DNA of 64,000 nt from Comamonas avium (GTDB taxonomy: Bacteria; Pseudomonadota; Gammaproteobacteria; Burkholderiales; Burkholderiaceae_C): NCBI RefSeq assembly GCF_014836675.1, contig NZ_JACSQK010000001.1:144234-208233 (forward strand). The letters run 5' to 3'. The notes below the pieces were generated by a model. The model had not been told where the DNA came from, ran no database searches, and worked only from the letters and a program-made list of their open reading frames with translations. Positions 55,383-63,074 of this stretch are shown here, piece after piece; positions within the stretch are counted from its first letter, which is position 1, and every line of letters starts with the position of its first letter. A program made the position numbers and the translations under genes.

Positions 55383-56456
55383 ATGAATAGCCCAATGATG
55401 AACCCCGTGCGGCTGGGCCGCAGTGATTTGATGGTCAGCCCCATTTGCCTGGGCACCATGACTTTTGGCGAGCAGGTCAGCGAGCGCGAAGCCTTCGCCA
55501 TCATGGACCGCGCGCTGGAGCGTGGCGTGAATTTCTGGGATACGGCCGAGATGTATGCCGTACCTGCACGCGCTGAAACCTTCGGTGCGACGGAGACCAT
55601 CATTGGCAACTGGCTGGCAGCGCGCCCCGGTGTGCGCGAAAAGATCGTGCTGGCAACCAAGGTGGCGGGCCCCTCGCGAGGCATGCCCTGGATTCGCGAA
55701 GGCGCAGGCATGACAGCGGCGGACATTGTGGCCTCGTGCGAGGGCAGCTTGCGCCGTCTGCAAACCGATGTGATTGATCTCTACCAGATTCACTGGCCCG
55801 AGCGGCATGCCCCGGCCTTTGGCAACCTGTATTACGACCCTGCCAAGGAAGTGACGCAGACGTCCATCCATACGCAGCTGGAGACGCTCGCTCAGCTGGT
55901 ACAGCAGGGCAAGATTCGCAACGTGGGCTTGTCCAACGAAACGCCTTATGGCGTGCATGAGTTTGTGCGTCTGGCCGAGCAATACGGCCTGCCACGCGTG
56001 GCCAGCGTGCAAAACCCGTACTGCCTGATTAACCGCAGCTGGGACAACGCCATGGATGAAAGCTGCGACCGTCTGGGCGTGAGCTTGCTGGCATATTCGC
56101 CGCTGGGCGTGGGTTTGCTGACGGGCAAATACGACGCATCGGGCACCACCGGTCCTGACGCCCCGCAAGGCACGCGGCTGGCTTATCCCTCGGTACAAAA
56201 GCAGCGCTGGGGCCGCCCAGAAGCGCTGGAGACGGCGCGCCTGTACAACGCCTTGGCGCGCGAGCATGGCCTGACTGCAACTCAGCTGGCACTGGCCTTT
56301 TGCTACCGCAGCTGGCGCGTGGCCAGCACCATCATTGGTGTGACCAGTCTGGCGCAGCTGGATGAAAATCTGGATGCCTGGAGCGTGCAGCTGACACCAG
56401 AGCTGTTGAGCCAGGTGGATGCACTGCGCTGGAAATTTCGCGACCCAGGGCAGTAA
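55383..56456 (+). CDS. tas: Aldo/keto reductase (Tas-like)
   Basis: 357 residues. NADPH-dependent TIM-barrel oxidoreductase of the Tas group. Visible marks are SPICLGTMTFGEQ, the catalytic D-Y pair region NFWDTAEMYA, VIDLYQIHWPER and LLAYSPLGVGLLTGKY. Family reactions reduce aldehydes or ketones; the physiological substrate is unknown. ATG 55383 is used; the track start at 55374 is a TTG without support. It lies 30 bp before ybaK. Confidence 0.88.
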   Translation: MNSPMMNPVRLGRSDLMVSPICLGTMTFGEQVSEREAFAIMDRALERGVNFWDTAEMYAVPARAETFGATETIIGNWLAARPGVREKIVLATKVAGPSRGMPWIREGAGMTAADIVASCEGSLRRLQTDVIDLYQIHWPERHAPAFGNLYYDPAKEVTQTSIHTQLETLAQLVQQGKIRNVGLSNETPYGVHEFVRLAEQYGLPRVASVQNPYCLINRSWDNAMDESCDRLGVSLLAYSPLGVGLLTGKYDASGTTGPDAPQGTRLAYPSVQKQRWGRPEALETARLYNALAREHGLTATQLALAFCYRSWRVASTIIGVTSLAQLDENLDAWSVQLTPELLSQVDALRWKFRDPGQ

Positions 56457-56486
56457 TAAGCCGCCCACCCAACGTTCTTCTAGCCA

Positions 56487-56984
56487 ATGGCAAAAAAAGA
56501 CAAAGTCCATGTGAGCGAAACGCCGGCTACGCACATGCTCAAAGCCCATAAAGTGGTGTTTACCGAACATCCTTATGAGTATGTGGAGCACGGCGGCACT
56601 TCAGAATCTGCCAAGCAACTGGGGCTCGATGAGCACGCCGTGGTGAAAACCCTGGTCATGCAAGACCAGGATGCCAAGCCGCTGATTGTGCTGATGCACG
56701 GTGACTGCACCGTCTCCACCAAAAATCTGGCGCGCCAGATCGGTGCCAAGAGCGTAGAGCCCTGCAAGCCTGAGGTAGCCAGTCGCCACAGTGGCTATCT
56801 GGTGGGGGGCACTTCGCCGTTTGGGCTGCGCAAGCCCATGCCGGTGTATATCGAGCAATCCATTTTGGAGCTGCCGCGCATTGCCATCAATGGTGGGCGG
56901 CGCGGTTTTCTGGTGCAGCTGGATCCAAGGGTTTGTGTGGACTTGCTGGGTGCCAGGCCCGTGCAGTGCGCGCTGGCACAATAA
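56487..56984 (+). CDS. ybaK: Cys-tRNA(Pro) deacylase
   Basis: 165 residues. YbaK/ProX-type editing domain that hydrolyses Cys mis-charged on tRNA-Pro in trans. Typical segments: HPYEYVEHGGTSESAKQLG, VVKTLVMQD with the catalytic lysine, and GGTSPFGLRKPMPVYIE. Same direction as the aldo/keto reductase and plsY (73 bp apart). Confidence 0.92.
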   Translation: MAKKDKVHVSETPATHMLKAHKVVFTEHPYEYVEHGGTSESAKQLGLDEHAVVKTLVMQDQDAKPLIVLMHGDCTVSTKNLARQIGAKSVEPCKPEVASRHSGYLVGGTSPFGLRKPMPVYIEQSILELPRIAINGGRRGFLVQLDPRVCVDLLGARPVQCALAQ

Positions 56985-57057
56985 GCACTTTGGCACCTGG
57001 TGCTGTAGAAACCCACATAACAAAAGTCTGCCCTGAAGGCAGGCAAGGATTGCAGTT

Positions 57058-57732
57058 TTGAATTCCGTATTACCTGTATTGGCCACCGTGGTGGCCTATT
57101 TGATTGGATCGCTGTCGTTTGCGGTCATTGTCAGCTCTGTCATGGGGCTCAATGACCCGCGCTCCTACGGCAGTGGCAACCCTGGCGCAACCAATGTGCT
57201 GCGCTCAGGCAGCAAAACCGCCGCAGCACTGACGCTGCTGCTGGATGCCGTCAAGGGTCTGGTGCCCGTGCTGCTGGTGAAGTACTGGGGTCCTGAATAT
57301 GGCCTGCACGAAGGTACGTTGGCACTGGTGGCCATTGCAGCTTTTCTGGGACACCTGTTCCCGATCTTCTTCAAATTCAAGGGTGGCAAAGGCGTTGCCA
57401 CTGCGCTGGGCGTGCTGCTGGGCCTGAGCGGCTGGCTGGGTCTGCTGGTGTTGCTGACATGGTTGGCGGTAGCTGTTGTCACGCGCTATTCATCACTGTC
57501 GGCACTGCTGGCTGCCGTGCTTGCACCGGTGTATTACGTGCTGTTTGGCGCAAGCCTTTGGGATTATGAAAAACCGGTGCTGCTGGCAGTGATTGCCATG
57601 TCGGCATTGCTGCTGTGGCGCCATGCAGAGAACATCAGCCGCTTGCTCAAAGGTCAGGAAAGCAAGATCGGCAGCAAGAAAGACAAGGCGGCGGTTGCTC
57701 CCGCTGTGAAAAAGTCCAGGCCTAAACGCTAA
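57058..57732 (+). CDS. plsY: Glycerol-3-phosphate acyltransferase PlsY
   Basis: 224 residues. Inner membrane enzyme that acylates glycerol 3-phosphate with acyl-phosphate, the first step of phospholipid synthesis. Five hydrophobic segments and three conserved loops are visible: [29 protein letters not shown] and the YSSLSAL region. The tail is a lysine-rich, low-complexity extension. Translation starts at TTG with AAGGA 8 nt upstream. A terminator follows. Confidence 0.93.
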   Translation: MNSVLPVLATVVAYLIGSLSFAVIVSSVMGLNDPRSYGSGNPGATNVLRSGSKTAAALTLLLDAVKGLVPVLLVKYWGPEYGLHEGTLALVAIAAFLGHLFPIFFKFKGGKGVATALGVLLGLSGWLGLLVLLTWLAVAVVTRYSSLSALLAAVLAPVYYVLFGASLWDYEKPVLLAVIAMSALLLWRHAENISRLLKGQESKIGSKKDKAAVAPAVKKSRPKR

Positions 57733-57756
57733 GCTTTGTGGTCTTCTGTGCCATCC

Positions 57757-57782
57757 ATGCCCGCCCTGTGCGGGCATTTTTC
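57757..57782 (+). terminator. Terminator of plsY
   Basis: ATGCCCGC-CCTGT-GCGGGCAT hairpin followed by TTTTTC. Confidence 0.85.
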
Positions 57783-57883
57783 ATGGTGTGGCCCTTGGCT
57801 GGGGGCATGCCACAGGCCGCAGTCTGAACCGTAGCAATTGGTACTGCGCCTTGTGGGGCATGTCAGATGGAGATGCCTTGGTG

Positions 57884-57946
57884 TCAAAAAAGATACTGAA
57901 AATTCAAATTCAGCACTTAATTGCGGGAAGTACGTATCTTTTTTGA
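57884..57946. repeat. Perfect 13-bp inverted repeat upstream of the amidase operon
   Basis: TCAAAAAAGATAC (57884-57896) and GTATCTTTTTTGA (57934-57946), separated by 37 bp that contain a second smaller dyad (CTGAA...TTCAG, 57896-57912). It lies 65 bp before the amidase start, in an AT-rich patch. Candidate binding site for the XRE regulator or a small mobile remnant. Confidence 0.65.
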
Positions 57947-58010
57947 GATTAGCATGTGTCCTTAGCAACCCTGAAAGCCTGTACGCACGTTGGAGTGCAG
58001 GCATGTTGAT

Positions 58011-59285
58011 ATGGAACTGCAGTCTTTACAGCCCCTTGCACAGCAATTGTTTGCGGATGTCCGTGCGCTGACATTTGATGGCGTCGGTGTCACCCGTGCC
58101 AGCTATGGTGAAGGCGAGAACGCCTGCGCCGCCTACCTCGATACCTTCGCGCGCAAAGAAGGTCTGGAGGTTGCTACCGACCGCGCGGGCAATTTCATTT
58201 ATTTTGACCCTGCAGACACCCGCACCACACCGGCCATCTGGTCGGGCTCGCACCTGGATTCAGTGCCCCAGGGCGGCAACTATGATGGTTTGGCTGGTGT
58301 GGTGGCAGGCTTGCTGGTGCTGATTGCCGCCAAGCGCGCTGGCACGACGCTGCCCGCGCCACTGAAAGTGATTGGTTTTCGCGGTGAAGAAAGTGCGTGG
58401 TTTGGCAAGGCCTACATGGGCTCAGGCGCGTTGTGGGGCAAGTTGTCGTCCGCTGATCTGGAGCTGCAGCGCCGTGGCGATGCCATCAGCCTGCGCGATG
58501 CCTTCAAGGCCTGCGGCGCTGATGTCGACGCCATCAGCCGCCAGGAAAAACTCTTCAACCCAGCCGATGTGCTGGCCTACGTAGAGCTGCACATTGAGCA
58601 AGGCCCGGTGATGGTGGCGCGCGAAATCCCGGTGGGTGTCGTCAGCGGCATTCGCGGCAATGTGCGTCACAACAAGATTGAGTGCTTTGGCGAGGCCCAG
58701 CACTCGGGCGTGGTGCCCCGCTGGCTGCGAAAGGATGCGGTGTTTGCCGTATCAGATCTGATTGTGCGCGTAGACAACCACTGGCGCGCACTGCTGGAGC
58801 GCGGCACCGATCTGGTGGTCACTTGCGGTGTGGTGCAGACCAACCCGGCCGAGCATTCCATCTCGCGTGTGCCTGGCTACGCCCACTTCAGTTTTGAAGC
58901 ACGCAGCAAGAGCAGCGACACGCTGGAGGCCTTCTACCAGCTGGTGCAGGCCGAGATGAACTCCATTGAGCGTGAGCGCGGCGTGCAGTTCAAGGCTGAC
59001 CGCCGTTTGCTCAGCGAGCCTGCCATCACTGATCCGCATTTGTGCGACCTGATGGCCAAGGCCTGCCGTGACCGCGGTATTGCGCATGAGCGCATTCCCA
59101 GTGGCGCAGGCCATGATGCGGCCTTGTTTGCCAACGGCGGCATCCCTTCGGCCATGGTGTTTGTACGCAACCAAAATGGCTCGCACAACCCATATGAAGC
59201 CATGGAGCTGTCGGACTTTATGCTTGGCACGCAGGTGATGGCAGATACGATTGCCGCCATCACCCCACGCGCTGCATCGCACTAG
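58011..59285 (+). CDS. Zn-dependent M20 amidase (N-carbamoyl-amino acid hydrolase/allantoate amidohydrolase type)
   Basis: 424 residues. Binuclear metal hydrolase of the hydantoinase/carbamoylase family. Metal ligands are visible in SGSHLDSVPQGGNYDG (H and D), FRGEESAWFG (E), YVELHIEQGP (H) and SGAGHDAALF (H). Substrates of relatives are N-carbamoyl-L-amino acids, beta-ureidopropionate or allantoate. Start ATG 58011; an in-frame GTG at 57990 is the alternative. It heads a likely operon with the XRE regulator (16 bp) and a phosphoribosyltransferase, suggesting pyrimidine or ureide nitrogen use. Confidence 0.88.
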   Translation: MELQSLQPLAQQLFADVRALTFDGVGVTRASYGEGENACAAYLDTFARKEGLEVATDRAGNFIYFDPADTRTTPAIWSGSHLDSVPQGGNYDGLAGVVAGLLVLIAAKRAGTTLPAPLKVIGFRGEESAWFGKAYMGSGALWGKLSSADLELQRRGDAISLRDAFKACGADVDAISRQEKLFNPADVLAYVELHIEQGPVMVAREIPVGVVSGIRGNVRHNKIECFGEAQHSGVVPRWLRKDAVFAVSDLIVRVDNHWRALLERGTDLVVTCGVVQTNPAEHSISRVPGYAHFSFEARSKSSDTLEAFYQLVQAEMNSIERERGVQFKADRRLLSEPAITDPHLCDLMAKACRDRGIAHERIPSGAGHDAALFANGGIPSAMVFVRNQNGSHNPYEAMELSDFMLGTQVMADTIAAITPRAASH

Positions 59286-59300
59286 TGGTCCCAGCTTTTT

Positions 59301-60206
59301 ATGCCAGCTTCTGCCTTTACCTCCCACATTGACTACGCTGCCATGGGCGACCGGCTGCGCGCCTACCGCATGGGCGCGGGCCTGCAAGCCGATGAAGTGG
59401 CGCAGCAACTGGGAGTATCGCGTGCGGTGGTCTACCGCATGGAAAAAGGCGAAATTGTCAAAATCGACACGCTGGAGCGTCTGGCGCATTTGCTGGGCAC
59501 CAGCCTGGCATCGCTGCTGGGCGTGGAGGCGGAGTACTACGCCTCAGCCTTGGCACTGTTTGAGCGCATGCGCCAGATTGAGCAAACCTCAGAGCGCATC
59601 CTGGCGCACTTTGAGCCGATCTCGGTGCTGCTCATGTCTGAGCAGTATCTGGGCTATCTGGCCTTGATGCTGGAGGAAGCCTTGCCGCAAGGCACGGATG
59701 CCAGCGCCCAAGCCCAGCAAACGCACCAGATCATGGACATTTTGCGCGAGCGCAAGCTCAACTTTGAGCGGCGCAAGCCCCACATCGTCAGCTTGATTGG
59801 CCTGCGCGAGCTAGAGCGTTTTGTGCAAACCGGGTTGATTGGCCGCATGGACATGCCCGCCCAGGTGCGCCGCGAGCGCAGGCAGGCGGCGCACCATGAA
59901 GTGCTGCGCATTGCCGAGCTGATGGACAGCGAGCCCTGGTATGCGCAAGTAGGGCTGGTGGATGACGCCATGCCCTCGGCCACCTACCAGGTGCTGATCG
60001 GAGCCGGCCACCGGGTGCTGATGCACAGCCCATTTCGCCTGGGCGAGTTGCCCAACGTGCGCAACGGCATGGCCATGGTTACCGCCTCGCAAGAAGCCGT
60101 GGCGCTGCACGAACGCATGACCACACATTTATGGGCCACGGCCAGCAAAGGCAAAGCGGGCGCGCAGCGCCTGCGTGATTTGCTGGCACGTTGCCCCATT
60201 GCCTAG
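59301..60206 (+). CDS. XRE-family regulator with long C-terminal domain
   Basis: 301 residues. XRE HTH at about 18-70 (GLQADEVAQQLGVSRAVVYRMEKGE split). The remaining 230 residues are mostly helical, with no recognised domain, probably for ligand binding. It lies between the amidase and the phosphoribosyltransferase with gaps of 15 and 10 bp, which makes a local pyrimidine- or ureide-responsive regulator likely. Confidence 0.85.
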   Translation: MPASAFTSHIDYAAMGDRLRAYRMGAGLQADEVAQQLGVSRAVVYRMEKGEIVKIDTLERLAHLLGTSLASLLGVEAEYYASALALFERMRQIEQTSERILAHFEPISVLLMSEQYLGYLALMLEEALPQGTDASAQAQQTHQIMDILRERKLNFERRKPHIVSLIGLRELERFVQTGLIGRMDMPAQVRRERRQAAHHEVLRIAELMDSEPWYAQVGLVDDAMPSATYQVLIGAGHRVLMHSPFRLGELPNVRNGMAMVTASQEAVALHERMTTHLWATASKGKAGAQRLRDLLARCPIA

Positions 60207-60216
60207 AAAGAACACC

Positions 60217-60870
60217 ATGAATGAATCTTTGAGCCAACAAGCCGCAGCATGGTTGCTGGATGCCGGTTGCGTGGAAGTGCGCACCGATGCGCCATTTTTG
60301 CTCCCCTCGGGCTGGGCCAGCCCGGTGTACATGGATGCTACGCGGCTGATTTCGCTGCCCACTATTCGTCGCGGCTTGATGAAGCAGGGCGTGCAGCGCT
60401 TGCTCGATGCCGGCGCGCTGCAGGGCCTGAGCGCCGTGGCCGGCGGCGAATCCAGTGGCATTGCCTTTGCCGCATGGTTTGCTGAAAAGCTGGACATGCC
60501 CTTGCAGTACGTGCGCAAGCGCGCTGTGGGCAGCCGCCAGATTGAAGGCGTGGTCGAGCAGGGCGGCAAAGTGCTGCTGGTGGATGACATGGTCTCTGCC
60601 GGGCAGTACAAGCTGAGCTTTATCGACGCCCTGCGTGCCCAGGGTGCACGCGTAGAAGACCTGTTTGTCGTGTTTGACTACGGCTGCTTTGGCTCTGATA
60701 CCGTGCTGTCCCAGCACGGTGTGCGCGTGCATGCGCTGTGCAACTGGCAAGACGTGCTGGCCATGGCTTTTCAGCGGGGTGGCTTTTCGGTCGAGCAGCT
60801 GGCCATCTGGCAAGCCTTCCTGCAAAACCCCGCCAAGTGGTCGCTGGCGCACGGCGGTATTGGCAAGTAA
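60217..60870 (+). CDS. pyrE: Orotate phosphoribosyltransferase-like protein
   Basis: 217 residues. PRTase fold with the PRPP motif VLLVDDMVSAGQYK and an OPRT-type start (AAWLLDAGCVEV, PFLLPSGWASPVYMD). OPRT makes OMP from orotate and PRPP. The operon context with an amidase and an XRE regulator suggests an accessory or salvage copy rather than the sole PyrE, so the symbol is tentative. ATG 60217 has AGAAAG upstream. Repeat copy 4 follows. Confidence 0.8.
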   Translation: MNESLSQQAAAWLLDAGCVEVRTDAPFLLPSGWASPVYMDATRLISLPTIRRGLMKQGVQRLLDAGALQGLSAVAGGESSGIAFAAWFAEKLDMPLQYVRKRAVGSRQIEGVVEQGGKVLLVDDMVSAGQYKLSFIDALRAQGARVEDLFVVFDYGCFGSDTVLSQHGVRVHALCNWQDVLAMAFQRGGFSVEQLAIWQAFLQNPAKWSLAHGGIGK

Positions 60871-60893
60871 AGCGTTCGTATATTAAAAATAAT

Positions 60894-60969
60894 AGCTGAT
60901 ATCGCTTATAAATAAAAGGTTTCAAATAGTTTTATATCTGAAAACGTTATGTAGTAAGCGTTGGTAGCT
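60894..60969. repeat. 76-bp palindromic intergenic repeat, copy 4 (inverted)
   Basis: Arms AGCTGATATCGCTTATA and AAGCGTTGGTAGCT; the core appears as AGTTTTATATCT, the reverse complement of that in copies 1-3. Same 76-bp length. It lies 24 bp past the phosphoribosyltransferase stop. Confidence 0.85.
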
Positions 60970-61204
60970 CCTTTATTAATGCACATGCTCGCTGCATCGT
61001 GCTGTATGAGTTTTTCGGCCAGCGTCCGGCAATTGTTGGGGTTCAGTCGCCGTGTGGTGCGTTAATGAGGTGATTGAGTTACGTACCGCAGTCAGCGCAG
61101 TACCGGCGTTGTGCCAGGTTTGTAACGGCCTTGCACGGACTGGTGTTGTGGTGCCAACTGCACAGCACAGCACGCAGTACACAACATGACCGGCGTAACA
61201 ACAA

Positions 61205-61234
61205 AAAAAGCCTGCTCGAATGAGCAGGCTTTTT
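61205..61234 (-). terminator. Terminator of azoR
   Basis: 13-bp stem AAAAAGCCTGCTC / GAGCAGGCTTTTT with loop GAAT, 20 bp past the azoR stop and with a T-run on the minus strand. Confidence 0.9.
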
Positions 61235-61254
61235 GCATGGCGCAGGCGCTGTGA

Positions 61255-61869
61255 TTAAGCGGCTGTCACAGCCTTCACATCGTTAGCAGCGCTGGCAAAT
61301 GCAGAGGCCACGGCTTCAGGGCCCATACCCAGACCCTCGGCGCGCACAAAGCGCACATCGGTGATGCCAAAGAAGCCCAGCACTACCTTCAGGTAGCTTT
61401 CTTGGTGCTCCAGCGCCTGCATGGCTTCGGAGGTGGAGTACACGCCACCACGGCTGGAAGCCACGATCACGGTCTTGCCCTTGGCCAGACCTTCGGGGCC
61501 ACTGGCTGTGTAGCGGAAAGTGCGTCCGGGCTGGGCCAGGCGGTCAATCCAGGCCTTCAGCTGAGAAGGAATGGAGAAATTGTAGAAAGGCGCGCCAATC
61601 ACAATCACGTCGGCAGACAGAAACTGGCTCACCAGTTGCTCGGACACAGCATTCTCTGCAGTTTGCTCAGCGCTCAGGCCTTCAGTCTGGCCCGTACGCG
61701 GTGCCATCGCAGCCATGGTGAAGTGGTTGGGGGCCTGAGCGACCAAATCCAGATATTCCACTTCAGTGTCTGGGTGCTTGGCGGTCCAGGCAGCCACAAT
61801 TTGCTGTGTCAGCTTGCGCGACGCAGAGTTATCGCCAGTGATGGATGAGTCAACGTGCAGTAGTTTCAA
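61255..61869 (-). CDS. azoR: FMN-dependent NADH azoreductase
   Basis: 204 residues. Flavodoxin-like quinone/azo reductase using FMN and NADH. Typical segments: [17 protein letters not shown], the FMN loop [19 protein letters not shown], and SSRGGVYS. It starts at TTG with AGGAG 7 nt upstream. It is divergent from a LysR gene, probably its regulator and inducer-sensing partner in quinone stress. Confidence 0.92.
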   Translation of the reverse strand: MKLLHVDSSITGDNSASRKLTQQIVAAWTAKHPDTEVEYLDLVAQAPNHFTMAAMAPRTGQTEGLSAEQTAENAVSEQLVSQFLSADVIVIGAPFYNFSIPSQLKAWIDRLAQPGRTFRYTASGPEGLAKGKTVIVASSRGGVYSTSEAMQALEHQESYLKVVLGFFGITDVRFVRAEGLGMGPEAVASAFASAANDVKAVTAA

Positions 61870-61951
61870 GGTGTGCTCCTGAGAATTTGGTTCGATGGGC
61901 TGAAGTATGGATTACACACTTAAATTTGATAAGTCTGCATTAATGCGATAG

Positions 61952-61973
61952 ATTGTTCTAAATTTGGAACAAT
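61952..61973. promoter_or_regulatory. Candidate LysR operator between azoR and lysR
   Basis: ATTGTTC-N8-GAACAAT, perfect 7-bp arms, in the 118-bp divergent region, directly before the AAGGAG of the lysR gene. Confidence 0.6.
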
Positions 61974-61987
61974 TAAGGAGTCGTTTC

Positions 61988-62905
61988 ATGCAAGACCTCA
62001 ACGACATGCTGTACTTTGCCGAGGTGGTAGAGCGCGGGGGATTCGCAGCGGCCGGGCGTGCGCTGGGGATTCCCAAGTCACGCCTGTCGCGTCGGGTGGC
62101 AGAACTGGAAGCTTTGCTGGGCGTGCGACTTTTGCAGCGCACCACGCGCAAGCTGTCACTGACCGAGGTGGGCGCCGCCTATTTGCGCCATTGTCAAGCC
62201 ATGCGTGATGCGGCACAGGCGGCGCTGGATACGGTTCAGCAGGTGCAGAGCGAGCCCCGTGGCACGGTGCGTGTGAGCTGTCCTGTCACTCTGTCGCAAA
62301 CAGTGCTGGCACCGCTGATCCCCCGCTATCTGGAGCGCTACCCCGAGGTGCGTGTCGAGATGACCGTGGTGAACCGCCCTGTCAACGTGGTGGAAGAGGG
62401 CATTGATGTGGCCCTGCGTGTGCGCGCTTCGCTGGAAGACAGCGCCAGCATGGTGGTCAAGCGGCTGGATGTGGCCAATCAGATTTTGCTGGCCAGCCCG
62501 CAGTACCTGGTGCGGGCAGGGGTGCCTGCAGCGCCACAAGATCTGCTGCAGCACCAAGTGCTTTCCATGTCGTCCTTTGAAGGCGTTGCACATTGGCGGC
62601 TGCGCAGTGATACGGGTGCCGAGGTGCAACTGCAGCCACAGGTTCGCTACATGGCAGATGATTTGATGACATTGAAGCTGGCAGTCTTGGGTGGTGCCGG
62701 TGTGTGCTATCTGCCCGATTACATGTGTGAGGCTGAAATCAAGCGCGGTGAGCTGGTGGTTGTCCTGCCGCAGTGGCGCTTTCCACCGGGCATCGTGCAC
62801 GCGGTATTTAGCTCTCGGCGCGGGCTGACGCCAGCGGTGCGCAGTTTTTTGGATTTTCTCGGAGAGTTCATGCCAGGCACCAGTGGTGCAGTGGCGGCAC
62901 ATTAA
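61988..62905 (+). CDS. LysR-family regulator
   Basis: 305 residues. N-terminal HTH (residues about 3-60, GGFAAAGRALGIPKSRLSRRV) and a substrate-binding domain of the CrgA-like subgroup (VRVSCPVTLSQTVLAP). The ATG at 61988 has AAGGAG 8 nt upstream. It is divergent from azoR with an operator-like dyad in between, as for known azoreductase or quinone-reductase regulators. Confidence 0.9.
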   Translation: MQDLNDMLYFAEVVERGGFAAAGRALGIPKSRLSRRVAELEALLGVRLLQRTTRKLSLTEVGAAYLRHCQAMRDAAQAALDTVQQVQSEPRGTVRVSCPVTLSQTVLAPLIPRYLERYPEVRVEMTVVNRPVNVVEEGIDVALRVRASLEDSASMVVKRLDVANQILLASPQYLVRAGVPAAPQDLLQHQVLSMSSFEGVAHWRLRSDTGAEVQLQPQVRYMADDLMTLKLAVLGGAGVCYLPDYMCEAEIKRGELVVVLPQWRFPPGIVHAVFSSRRGLTPAVRSFLDFLGEFMPGTSGAVAAH

Positions 62906-62983
62906 GTGCTGCAAGGGCGCGTACGCTGGAGTGGCTTAAAGCATTGGGTATTGGCTTTGCGGCCAATAGCATTACCCCTAGTT

Positions 62984-63061
62984 TTTTCTTAGTATCTAAA
63001 CGTATTCGGGTGTTTGCCCGCGGGTCGCTACCACGGGTAGTGTGAGTGCAATCTAAGAAAA
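62984..63061 (+). promoter_or_regulatory. Long-range inverted repeat in the adhesin leader
   Basis: TTTTCTTAG (62984-62992) is complementary to CTAAGAAAA (63053-63061), close to the AGGA ribosome site at 63065. Pairing in the mRNA could affect translation of the adhesin gene. Confidence 0.4.
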
Positions 63062-63074
63062 GTTAGGACAGTCA

